DNA of 64,000 nt. It comes from UBA4615 sp044368415 (GTDB taxonomy: Bacteria; Pseudomonadota; Gammaproteobacteria; Burkholderiales; Burkholderiaceae_E). The position numbers and the translations under genes are program-made. A model generated the notes under the pieces. The model was not told the DNA's origin. It saw only the letters and a list, made by a program, of their open reading frames with translations, and did not search any database. Positions 24,790 to 32,243 of the stretch are shown here, piece after piece (position 1 is the first letter of the stretch; each line of letters opens with the position of its first letter). The DNA lies in NCBI GenBank assembly GCA_044368415.1, contig JBIPLJ010000002.1, forward strand, positions 77,328 to 141,327. Direction: 5' to 3'.

Positions 24790-25533
24790 TCAGCCGGGGA
24801 CGGCCGCCGGCTGCAGCGTCTGCCACTGCCCGCCGAGCAGCTGCTCGATCGGCCGGAAGCGTGCCTTGTAGGCCATTTTCGGGCTCTGCTCGATCCAATA
24901 GCCGAGGTACAGGTGGTCGAGACCCAGGTGCTTGCACTGCTCGATCTGCCAGAGCACGTTGAACGTACCGTAGCTCGCGTTCGGCACGTCCGGATCGAAG
25001 TAGGTGTAGACGGAGGACAGGCCGTCGTCGAGCAGGTCGATGATCGACACCATCCGCAGCGTGCCGTCGCCATCGCGGAACTCGACCAGCCGGGTGTTGA
25101 CCTTGCTCTGCAGCAGGAACTGCGCGTACTGCTCCCGGCTGTCGTGGTCCATGCCGCCGCCGGCGTGGCGCGTGGACTGGTAGCGCAGGTAAAGCGCGTA
25201 ATGCTCGGGGGCGAAGCCCAGCCGCGCGACCAGGGTGCGCAGATCAGCGTGGCGCTTGAGCGCGCGGCGCTGGCTGCGGTCGGGCTCGAACTTGGCGACC
25301 GGAACGCGCACCGGCACGCAGGCACGGCAGCCGTCGCAATGCGGGCGGTAGGTGAAGATGCCGCTGCGCCGGAACCCCGAGCGCACGAGCTCGGAATAGA
25401 CATCGGCGTTGATCAGATGGTTCGGGGTGGCGACCTGCGAGCGAGCCTGATGGCTCGCGAGGTAGCTGCACGGGTAGGGCGCCGTCGCGTAGAACTGGAG
25501 GGCCGAGAACGGCAGTTCCTTGAGATGCGTCAT
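24790..25533 (-). CDS. bpt: Aspartate/glutamate leucyltransferase (Bpt, ATE1-like)
   Basis: Transfers leucine from leucyl-tRNA to N-terminal Asp or Glu, marking the protein for ClpAP degradation. The 247 residues show the family's PCSYLASHQARSQVA near the N terminus, HCDGCRACVPVRVPV, and the C-terminal YLGYWIEQSPKMAYKARFRP. It sits directly downstream of aat, the other aminoacyl-tRNA protein transferase, so the two enzymes of the bacterial N-degron pathway are encoded together, 15 bp apart. Confidence 0.94.
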   Translation of the reverse strand: MTHLKELPFSALQFYATAPYPCSYLASHQARSQVATPNHLINADVYSELVRSGFRRSGIFTYRPHCDGCRACVPVRVPVAKFEPDRSQRRALKRHADLRTLVARLGFAPEHYALYLRYQSTRHAGGGMDHDSREQYAQFLLQSKVNTRLVEFRDGDGTLRMVSIIDLLDDGLSSVYTYFDPDVPNASYGTFNVLWQIEQCKHLGLDHLYLGYWIEQSPKMAYKARFRPIEQLLGGQWQTLQPAAVPG

Positions 25534-25548
25534 GCGTGCCCGATACGC

Positions 25549-26259
25549 TCAAACGTCCGGGACCGTCATCGTCATCGCAGACCAGTCTGGTGGCGGCTGC
25601 GCGGTGAGGGTGGCGACCCGGTCCAGGAACGCGTCGCGAGAGATCTCTCGGCCCCCGAGGGAGGCGAGGTGCGCCGTGGCCTGCTGGCAGTCTATCACGC
25701 TGAATCCGTGCCCGCGCAGCAGCGCGACGAGTGACGCCAGCGCACATTTCGAAGCGTCCGGACGACGGGTGAACATCGACTCGCCGAAGAACATTCGGCC
25801 GATGGACACGCCGTACAGCCCGCCCACCGGCACGCCGTTCTCGAGCACCTCGACCGAGTGTGCATGGCCCAGGCGGTGCAGGCCGACATAGGCGCGGCGG
25901 ATCAGCGGCGTGATCCACGTGCCGTCCTGGTCCGGGCGGGGCTCGGCGCAGGCGAGCATCGTCGCCTCGAAGTCCCGGTCGAGCGCGATCGTCCAGCTGC
26001 CGTCCCGGCGTACGCGACGCAGCGTCTTGGCGAGCGAGCGCGACAGCTTGAACTCGTCGATGTACAGCACCATCCGCGGGTCGGGCGACCACCACAGCAC
26101 CGGCTGGCCCGCCGAGTACCACGGGAAGATTCCGCGGCCGTAGGCCTCGAGCAGGCGCTCGGGCGACAGGTCGCGGCCAGCGGCGAGCAGCCCGTTCGGA
26201 TCCTGCAGCGCCTTCGAGGGCGACGGCAGCGGCCCGCCGGGATCGACCCAAGTCAGCAT
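25549..26259 (-). CDS. aat: Leucyl/phenylalanyl-tRNA-protein transferase
   Basis: Adds Leu or Phe to proteins with N-terminal Lys or Arg in the N-degron pathway. The 236-residue length is close to that of E. coli Aat. Visible motifs include GLLAAGRDLSPERLLEAYGR, GIFPWYSAGQPVLWWSPDPR, TWITPLIRRAYVGLHRLGHA, HSVEVLENGVPVGGLYGVSI and FFGESMF. The frame is open further upstream, but the ATG at 26259 (MLTWVDPGG) gives the expected N terminus and lies just downstream of the Nudix gene. Confidence 0.96.
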   Translation of the reverse strand: MLTWVDPGGPLPSPSKALQDPNGLLAAGRDLSPERLLEAYGRGIFPWYSAGQPVLWWSPDPRMVLYIDEFKLSRSLAKTLRRVRRDGSWTIALDRDFEATMLACAEPRPDQDGTWITPLIRRAYVGLHRLGHAHSVEVLENGVPVGGLYGVSIGRMFFGESMFTRRPDASKCALASLVALLRGHGFSVIDCQQATAHLASLGGREISRDAFLDRVATLTAQPPPDWSAMTMTVPDV

Positions 26260-26275
26260 GTGCGAGGCGCCGCGT

Positions 26276-26824
26276 TCAGGCGGCGGGGCGGGGCGTGTAG
26301 CGGATCGCGCTGGTGTGCAGCTCGAACCGGCCGCGGCTGCGGTCCTCGAAGAACCAGCGCAGTGTCTGGCCGACAGTCCGGAACGCGATGTCGTCCCAGG
26401 GGATCTCGGCCTCGGTGAACAGCCGGGCCTCGAGGCTCTCCGGTCCCGGATCGAAGTCCACGTGCAGCAGCGTGGCGCGGTAGAACACATGCACCTGATC
26501 GACGTGCGGCACGTCGATCAGCGAGTAGAGCGGGCCGAGCTCGATGCGGGCGCCCGCCTCCTCGAGCGTCTCGCGCGCGGCGCCCTCGTCGGTGGTCTCG
26601 CCGTTCTCCATGAACCCCGCCGGCAGCGTCCAGTAGCCGTAGCGCGGCTCGATCGCACGCTTGCACAGCAGGACCTTGTCCTCCCAGACCGTGACGGTAC
26701 CGACGACCATCTTCGGGTTCTGGTAGTGGACCGTGCTGCAGTGGGCACAGCACCACCGGGGTCGGTTGTCGCCCGCGGGCACTTCCAGGACGACTTCGTG
26801 GCCGCAGGTCGAGCAGAATTTCAT
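26276..26824 (-). CDS. Nudix hydrolase with N-terminal zinc ribbon
   Basis: A 182-residue protein with a zinc-ribbon-like start (C-S-T-C-G and C-C-A-H-C) followed by a Nudix domain. The Nudix box reads GFMENGETTDEGAARETLEE plus A-G, matching G-x5-E-x7-R-E-x2-E-E-x-G. Nudix enzymes cleave nucleoside diphosphates linked to another group, such as ADP-ribose or NADH; the substrate here is unknown. It is the first gene of a minus-strand run Nudix-aat-bpt-pyrD with short spacers. Confidence 0.9.
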   Translation of the reverse strand: MKFCSTCGHEVVLEVPAGDNRPRWCCAHCSTVHYQNPKMVVGTVTVWEDKVLLCKRAIEPRYGYWTLPAGFMENGETTDEGAARETLEEAGARIELGPLYSLIDVPHVDQVHVFYRATLLHVDFDPGPESLEARLFTEAEIPWDDIAFRTVGQTLRWFFEDRSRGRFELHTSAIRYTPRPAA

Positions 26825-26889
26825 GCGAGGGCAGGGGGTCGAATCGAAATGAGTGTAGCAGTCAATCGAGGCGTGCCGTGGCGCTGCGT

Positions 26890-26919
26890 TTGCATGCCCA
26901 ACACGATCCGTGCTACTAT
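26890..26919 (+). promoter_or_regulatory. Candidate promoter of the initiator tRNA gene
   Basis: TTGCAT (26890-26895), 18-bp spacer, TACTAT (26914-26919), ending 12 bp before the tRNA. Both hexamers are partial matches to the sigma-70 consensus. Confidence 0.4.
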
Positions 26920-26931
26920 CTTTGGCTCAGA

Positions 26932-27007
<76 letters not shown>

Positions 27008-27018
27008 CGAATCATGGA

Positions 27019-27048
27019 AACGCTGGCTCGCACAAGAGCCGGCGTTTT
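27019..27048 (+). terminator. Rho-independent terminator of the tRNA-fMet gene
   Basis: AACGCTGGCTC (27019-27029), loop GCACAA, GAGCCGGCGTT (27036-27046): an 11-bp stem with one G-T pair, followed by TTTTCATTT. Confidence 0.9.
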
Positions 27049-27428
27049 CATTTGTGCCTTCCGTTTATGCATTCGGGCTGTGTCGGCGCGTCGCAATCCG
27101 CACGAAGCGGATGCCTCGTCCCCAATCGTCAAGAGGCCGCTGGGCCTGCATGCCCGATCCCGACGGGTCGGCCGCCCGACGGACGGCGCCTTCGCCGCAG
27201 CGCCGCGACCGACTACCGGTCTGGTTCGACGGAAGCGCGGTCGGTCCCATGAATACCGGCAGTTTTCCCCTGTTTCGCCGTGCCTCGTCGCGATGCCTGC
27301 AGCAGCACTATCTGTTGGCGCCCTGCCGAGATGGATGGACTCGTGACACACCCGCACCACCACCGCTCTGACCCTGGACCGTTCCGGTCCAGGCCCGCCT
27401 CGCGAAACCAGGACCACGGCTCGCTGTC
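27049..27428. other. Non-coding stretch between tRNA terminator and cheY
   Basis: 380 bp with no convincing gene; the reading frames are low-complexity shadows. I see no clear sigma-70 or sigma-28 promoter for cheY. The only notable structure is the perfect inverted repeat at 27372-27392. cheY has no obvious Shine-Dalgarno sequence. Confidence 0.5.
27372..27392. repeat. Perfect 8-bp inverted repeat upstream of cheY
   Basis: CCTGGACC-GTTCC-GGTCCAGG ends 36 bp before the cheY ATG. It could be an operator for a dimeric regulator or a hairpin in the cheY leader. Confidence 0.5.
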
Positions 27429-27803
27429 ATGAGATTCCTGATCGTTGACGACTTTTCGACGATGCGACGCATCGTCCGTGGCCTGCTCAAGGAGATGGGC
27501 CACCTAGATTGCGACGAGGCCGAAGACGGCGCGGTGGCGATCACCAAGCTGCGCAACAGCCGGTTCGACTTCGTCGTGACCGACATCAACATGCCGAACA
27601 TGAACGGCTTCGAGCTGCTGGAGGCGATCCGCGCGGATCCGTCGCTGCAGACGCTGCCGGTGCTGATGGTGACCGCCGAGGCCCGCAAGGAGGACATCGT
27701 CCGCGCGGCGCAGTTGCGCGCCTCGGGATACATCGTCAAGCCCTTCTCGAAGGCGACGCTCGAGGAAAAGGTCTCCAAGATCATGGGCCCGGTCAAGGCC
27801 TGA
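27429..27803 (+). CDS. cheY: Chemotaxis response regulator CheY
   Basis: A single-domain response regulator of 124 residues that, when phosphorylated by CheA, binds the flagellar switch. The acidic pair Asp7-Asp8, phosphoacceptor Asp52 (VVTDINMPN), Thr82 (VLMVTAEA) and Lys104 (YIVKPF) are all present, as is NGFELLEAIRAD. It is followed after 26 bp by cheZ, the phosphatase that dephosphorylates it. No other che gene is in the window. Confidence 0.95.
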   Translation: MRFLIVDDFSTMRRIVRGLLKEMGHLDCDEAEDGAVAITKLRNSRFDFVVTDINMPNMNGFELLEAIRADPSLQTLPVLMVTAEARKEDIVRAAQLRASGYIVKPFSKATLEEKVSKIMGPVKA

Positions 27804-27829
27804 ACCTACGCCGCACTCAAGACGACGAT

Positions 27830-28651
27830 ATGGAACACGACGACCTCGAAGCCCTGTTCGAAGCGACCCGCGCGGAGGCCGAGCGATCGGTCACCGCCCC
27901 GGCTGAGCCGCCTCCCGCGCCGGTTGCACGGCTGGCCGCACCCTCGACCTCACCGGTGGCCGACTTGCTCCCGATTGCGGTCGAGAATCCGCCGGAGAGC
28001 TGCCCGAACGCCGATCCCGACGGGGTCTGCCGCAACTGCACCTGCGGTGTCGCGCGCGATCTGCGCGACCGGGTCGGTCGCCTGACCCGGGAGCTGCACG
28101 AGAGCCTGCAGGAGCTGCGGCTCGACAGCACGCTCGCCGATATGGCGAACGAGATCCCCGATGCGCGCAACCGGCTCAAGTACGTCACCGAGATGTGCGA
28201 GCGCAGCGCCCAGAAGGTGCTGGACACCCTAGACGAGCTGTCGCCGCTGCAGGACGCCGAGCGCGACGGCTCCCAGGCGCTTCACGCGCGCTGGAGTCGG
28301 ATGCTCGACGAGAGGCGCCGTCCCGAGGAGGGCTACATGGCGCTCTTCGAGGCGACCCGCGTCCACCTCTCGCAGAGCGTGGCGCGTGCCGAGCGCACGG
28401 CGAGCCTGCACAGCGACATCATGATGGCGCAGGACTTCCAGGATCTGACCGGTCAGGTGTGCCGCAAGATCGAGGGCATCACCGAGCGGATCGAGCAGAA
28501 GCTGCTGAAGCTGCTGATCGACACCGCGCCGGAGGACCATCGTGCGCGCCACCAGGAAATGCTCGAAGGCCCACAGGTGGTGGCTGGCCGCAGTGATGCC
28601 GTGAGTACGCAGGGCGAGGTCGATGACCTGCTGAGCTCACTCGGGTTCTAG
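27830..28651 (+). CDS. cheZ: Chemotaxis protein phosphatase CheZ with an inserted cysteine motif
   Basis: Dephosphorylates CheY-P. The 273-residue protein has the long helical hairpin with the active-site segment QDFQDLTGQV (Asp205 and Gln209 correspond to the catalytic E. coli Asp143 and Gln147). It ends in QGEVDDLLSSLGF, the CheY-binding helix. Unusual for CheZ, residues 58-72 hold Cys58-x8-Cys67-x2-Cys70-x-Cys72 (ending CRNCTCG), just before the helical core and after a Pro/Ala-rich linker (about 20-45). That pattern matches the [2Fe-2S]-binding motif of eukaryotic anamorsin/Dre2. Whether it binds metal is unknown. ATG 27830 is the start that follows cheY. Confidence 0.93.
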   Translation: MEHDDLEALFEATRAEAERSVTAPAEPPPAPVARLAAPSTSPVADLLPIAVENPPESCPNADPDGVCRNCTCGVARDLRDRVGRLTRELHESLQELRLDSTLADMANEIPDARNRLKYVTEMCERSAQKVLDTLDELSPLQDAERDGSQALHARWSRMLDERRRPEEGYMALFEATRVHLSQSVARAERTASLHSDIMMAQDFQDLTGQVCRKIEGITERIEQKLLKLLIDTAPEDHRARHQEMLEGPQVVAGRSDAVSTQGEVDDLLSSLGF

Positions 28652-28691
28652 AAGGGACGGGCAGAAGGGACGGGCGGCCCCGGATCCGGGG
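28650..28691. repeat. 13-bp tandem duplication and 14-bp palindrome after cheZ
   Basis: AGAAGGGACGGGC occurs twice in a row (28650-28662 and 28663-28675), starting inside the cheZ stop codon. It is followed by the perfect palindrome CCCCGGATCCGGGG (28678-28691). The palindrome lies between two convergent genes but has no T-run, so terminator function is doubtful. Confidence 0.6.
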
Positions 28692-28704
28692 TCGCGGCCC
28701 AGGC

Positions 28705-29574
28705 TCAGTGCGGCGTGTGCCGCGCGAGCCGCTCCACGTTCAACGCGAACGCCGCGCCGAACGCCGCGTCGAACGCTGGCTCGTGGACCGATCGTCCGCG
28801 CATCGCCTTCTGCAGCGCGTCCAGCACGCGCACGCGCCGCTCGATGAACGCACGCCTCGGATCGGCCTCTCCGGCGAAGAGGTGGCGGTACTCGAGCCAG
28901 ACCAGCTCGGTCCAGGTGTCGAAGCGCACCGGCGGGTCACCGAGCGTGGCGAGATCGAGTGCGATCACCACTGCCGATTCGGCCGAGCCCGGTAGGTGTC
29001 CAGCGGTGTCGCAGATCATCGCGCAGGCGCGCTCGACCTCGTCGCCCGGCAGGTCCGCACGCTCGTATGCCGCCTGCCTCAGCAGCAGCGCCGACAGCGC
29101 CTCGTTGCTCCCCGCTTGCGCCCCCGCCACGTAGACCGCATCGTGGAACAACAGGGCGAGCACCTGCGCGCGCGTGAGCGGCAGGCCGCGCGCGGCGGCT
29201 CGCGCGAACACGTCGTGCACATGCCATGCCGCATGGTAGTGGCGCTGCGGCTCGGCATAGCGGGCGAGCGTCGCATCGACGAGGTCGGCCCCGATCCCGG
29301 CGGTGGCGGCCGCGGCGCGCAGCGCTTGGTCGTCCGGCAGCGGTACCGGCACGAAGCGGGGCCGCGAGTCGCCGTTGAGCGCGCTGACCATCTCGACGAA
29401 CGAGTCCAGGGGGCGGGTCCATGCCCGACGTGCCGGATCGGCGAGCGGGCGGTAGACGACGTCGGCCTGGCCGTCGACCTCGCGCACGGCGAGTGCCTCG
29501 ATCCGGTACAGGCCGCCTTTCCAGTGCTGGACAAGCGTGCCGGGAGCGAGGTCGGCGGCGGTGAGGGAGCGCAT
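28705..29574 (-). CDS. DUF1653 and HD-domain fusion protein
   Basis: A 289-residue protein with two parts. Residues about 8-65 match DUF1653 (TLVQHWKGGLYRIEALAVRE; VVYRPLADP; RPLDSFVEMV), a small beta-rich domain of unknown role. Residues about 95-289 are an HD-type metal phosphohydrolase (RHYHAAWHVHDVF and LLFHDAVYVAG supply His and Asp ligands), as found in predicted nucleotide or signalling phosphohydrolases. The function is unknown. The start at 29574 (MRSLTAADLAPG) is chosen because the DUF1653 core follows closely. It converges on cheZ and diverges from the subtilase gene. Confidence 0.85.
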   Translation of the reverse strand: MRSLTAADLAPGTLVQHWKGGLYRIEALAVREVDGQADVVYRPLADPARRAWTRPLDSFVEMVSALNGDSRPRFVPVPLPDDQALRAAAATAGIGADLVDATLARYAEPQRHYHAAWHVHDVFARAAARGLPLTRAQVLALLFHDAVYVAGAQAGSNEALSALLLRQAAYERADLPGDEVERACAMICDTAGHLPGSAESAVVIALDLATLGDPPVRFDTWTELVWLEYRHLFAGEADPRRAFIERRVRVLDALQKAMRGRSVHEPAFDAAFGAAFALNVERLARHTPH

Positions 29575-29709
29575 CGGGCGATTGTCGCGGATTCGATGCT
29601 GCCGTGCGAACCCGCACACGGGGGACCGTTCGTCGGTTGGCGATGTGACAAGGTGCCATGACGATCGGCCGACCCGCGGCGACCCTGCAGTACGTCCCGG
29701 GTCCTGTCC

Positions 29710-31842
29710 ATGCCAGCCATCGCCCTCCCTTTGCCGTTCGTCCGCCTCGCCGTGTCGATGCTCCTGGCGTCGGCGGCGTTGCAGTCCGCCGCAGCGGTCC
29801 CGACGAACGGCGATCGGACCGTGCCGCTGGCCTCCGAGGCAGCATTGTCCTGGCCGGCCCTGCGGGTCGGCGCGCCTGCTGCCTGGACGCTCGGGGCGAG
29901 CGGCAGCGGCGTGGTTGTCGCGATCATTGACTCGGGCGTGCGCGCGACCCATCTGGAGTTCTCCGGCCGGTTCCTTCAGGGCTGGGATGCGACCGGTCGC
30001 AGCCTCGTCCCGTCCGACGGCCTCGGCCACGGCACCCATGTCGCCGGACTTCTCGCGGCCGCCCGCGACGGTGCGGGCATGGCGGGGGTCGCGCCCGGCG
30101 CGTCGATCCTGCCGGTGCGCGTGTTCGACGACGGCCCGGCGGGCAACGCGGTGCTGTCGGCGGGCGTGCGCTGGGCGGCGGCGCGCTCTGGCATCTTGAA
30201 CCTGAGCCTGACCTCGCCCGCGCCGATCGCGGGCCCGGCGATCCGGGACGCGGTGGCCGGCGGCGCACTGCTGGTGGTCGCGGCTGGCAACCGCGGTGCC
30301 GCGAACCCTGACTGGCCCGCCCGGTTCGCCCGCGAGGCGTGGGCGAACGGCCCGTCGGTGGCGGGGGCGGTCATCGCGGTAGGCGCCGTCGATTCAGCCA
30401 ACCGAATCGCCGATTTCTCGAACCGTGCAGGCGACACCGCACAGTGGTACCTGGTCGCGCCGGGCGTGGCGCTCCTGTCGACGTCGGCCGACGGCGACGC
30501 GTCCTATGCGCGTCTGTCGGGCACCTCGATGGCCGCGCCCGCGGTGTCGGGCGCGGCCGCGCTGCTGCAGTCACGGTGGCCGCGCCTGCGCGGCGGGGAC
30601 GTGGCGGCGATCCTGCTGGCGACGGCTCGGGATCTCGGCGCCCCGGGCACCGATCCGGTCTACGGCCGCGGCCTGCTCGACGTCGAGGCGGCGCTGCGTC
30701 CGGTGGGCGCGCTGAGCACCCTGGGCCCGACGGGCGAGCGGCCGCTGTCGGCCACCAGCCTGCTGACCTCGCCCGCGACGGTCGCGCTCGTGCAGGCGAC
30801 CGCGCGCTCGGGCCTGTCGGCGGTCGTGCTCGACGCCTACCGGCGCGACTTCACTGCCGACCTGTCGTCGCGCATCGTCGCGCCGCTCCCGATGGCCGTG
30901 CAGCGTGCCCTCGACGGACTCGATCGCCGGATGGAGCGGCTCGAGCGCACGCTGCCGGGCGAGTCGCGGCTGTCGATGCAGCCGGGTGACTCGTTCGCGC
31001 TCACCGGGCGCGACGGGCTCGGCGAGTACGCGTTCGGCGCGGGTTCCAGGGCCCGCGACTGGTTCGGCGTGGCCGCCGGCCTGGACGTGGCGGCGCTCGC
31101 TAACCCGTACGCGGCGCTCTCACCGCGCGGTGCGCTACTCGGCCGCGGCATCTCGATCGGCGACACCACCCTGAAGGCCGGCCTGCTGGGCGGCTCCGAG
31201 TCCGTGACCTCGGGCACCGGCTGGACTTCGGTCTCGGCGACAACCACGGTGCTCGAGGCCCAGCGCCGGATCGCACCGGGGCTGGTTGCGTCGGCAACCT
31301 GGACCCGCTCGACGGAGCGGGGCACCTGGCTCGGCGCGATCGGCTCGGGTGCGTTCGCCTCGGCCGACACCGTCCGGACGGATGCGATCCAGATCGGCGC
31401 GACCGCCGTGCTCGCGCCGGGATGGACGCTGGCCGGCACCCGCTCGTGGGGGCGCACGCCCGGACACCAGGGCGCGGGGCTGATCGGCTCGGTCGGCACC
31501 TCGAGCAGCGACGCGGCCTCGCTCGCGCTGGTCCGCCACGATGCGCTGATGCCCGACGATGCGCTGTCGCTGTCGGTGTCGCAGCCGATGCGGACGGGAT
31601 CTGGCGAGGCCCGGGTGGTCGTCCAGACTGGGCTCGACGCCGACGGCTCGGCATTGCTCGGGGCCACCGCGTACTCGCTCGTGCCGGACGGGCGCGAGCG
31701 GATCGCCGAGATCGGATGGCGGGCGCCGCTCGGACGCACATCGAGCATCGGTGCCACGGTGGCCCGGCGCTGGCAGCCCAACCACGACGCGCGGGCCGAA
31801 GCGGACACGCTGGTCGCGCTGCGTTACCGATTGGTGTTCTGA
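29710..31842 (+). CDS. Secreted subtilisin-like serine protease (S8) with beta-rich C-terminal domain
   Basis: A 710-residue protein with a signal peptide (to about residue 30) and an S8 protease domain (about 50-340). The catalytic triad is intact: Asp74 (VAIIDSGV), His107 (GLGHGTHVAG) and Ser273 (SGTSMAAP). A helical, charged linker (about 400-420, DGLDRRMERLERTL) leads to a C-terminal region of about 280 residues. This is Gly/Ser/Thr rich with alternating hydrophobics and ends in Y-R-L-V-F, like outer-membrane beta barrels. It may be an autotransporter-type surface protease, but the barrel is not proven. Confidence 0.85.
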   Translation: MPAIALPLPFVRLAVSMLLASAALQSAAAVPTNGDRTVPLASEAALSWPALRVGAPAAWTLGASGSGVVVAIIDSGVRATHLEFSGRFLQGWDATGRSLVPSDGLGHGTHVAGLLAAARDGAGMAGVAPGASILPVRVFDDGPAGNAVLSAGVRWAAARSGILNLSLTSPAPIAGPAIRDAVAGGALLVVAAGNRGAANPDWPARFAREAWANGPSVAGAVIAVGAVDSANRIADFSNRAGDTAQWYLVAPGVALLSTSADGDASYARLSGTSMAAPAVSGAAALLQSRWPRLRGGDVAAILLATARDLGAPGTDPVYGRGLLDVEAALRPVGALSTLGPTGERPLSATSLLTSPATVALVQATARSGLSAVVLDAYRRDFTADLSSRIVAPLPMAVQRALDGLDRRMERLERTLPGESRLSMQPGDSFALTGRDGLGEYAFGAGSRARDWFGVAAGLDVAALANPYAALSPRGALLGRGISIGDTTLKAGLLGGSESVTSGTGWTSVSATTTVLEAQRRIAPGLVASATWTRSTERGTWLGAIGSGAFASADTVRTDAIQIGATAVLAPGWTLAGTRSWGRTPGHQGAGLIGSVGTSSSDAASLALVRHDALMPDDALSLSVSQPMRTGSGEARVVVQTGLDADGSALLGATAYSLVPDGRERIAEIGWRAPLGRTSSIGATVARRWQPNHDARAEADTLVALRYRLVF

Positions 31843-32243
31843 GCTCGGGTATCCGCCCCTGAGTCATGGTCATCGCGCGCCACTGCAGACGCCGCCTGTT
31901 GCACGTCCCGATCCGGTCGACCTAGGCCGACGTGTCCGGGAAGCTGGACCTCGGGTCTGCAGACGGCGGGCCCGGAGCGGGGCAAACCGGCATCGGCGCG
32001 GCCCGGCTTGTTGGTTCGGCGGTGTTGCTGCTATGATCAGCGATCGGGTTTTGAGAGGGCGGCCACCGAGCCGGCCGGCCGGGATGCCCATCCCCGGCTC
32101 CGATCCGACCGATCGACTCGCCCCGTGCCGCGCCGCTTCCCCGCCGCCCCCTTCGCGGCATGCGTGCACGGCGCACGCTCGTCAGACAGCGCCACGGCCC
32201 GAGGCGGGCCGTCCATCCGACACAATAGGGTTCCAGCCGCGTG
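31843..32243. other. Non-coding region upstream of scpB
   Basis: About 400 bp without a convincing gene. It holds a candidate promoter (32008-32037) and, in the presumed leader, a perfect hairpin, ACGGCCCG-AGG-CGGGCCGT (32194-32212), about 30 bp before scpB. There is no T-run after it. Confidence 0.5.
32008..32037 (+). promoter_or_regulatory. Candidate sigma-70 promoter of scpB-rluB
   Basis: TTGTTG (32008-32013), 18-bp spacer, TATGAT (32032-32037, 5 of 6 bases). It would give a leader of about 200 nt before scpB. Confidence 0.45.
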
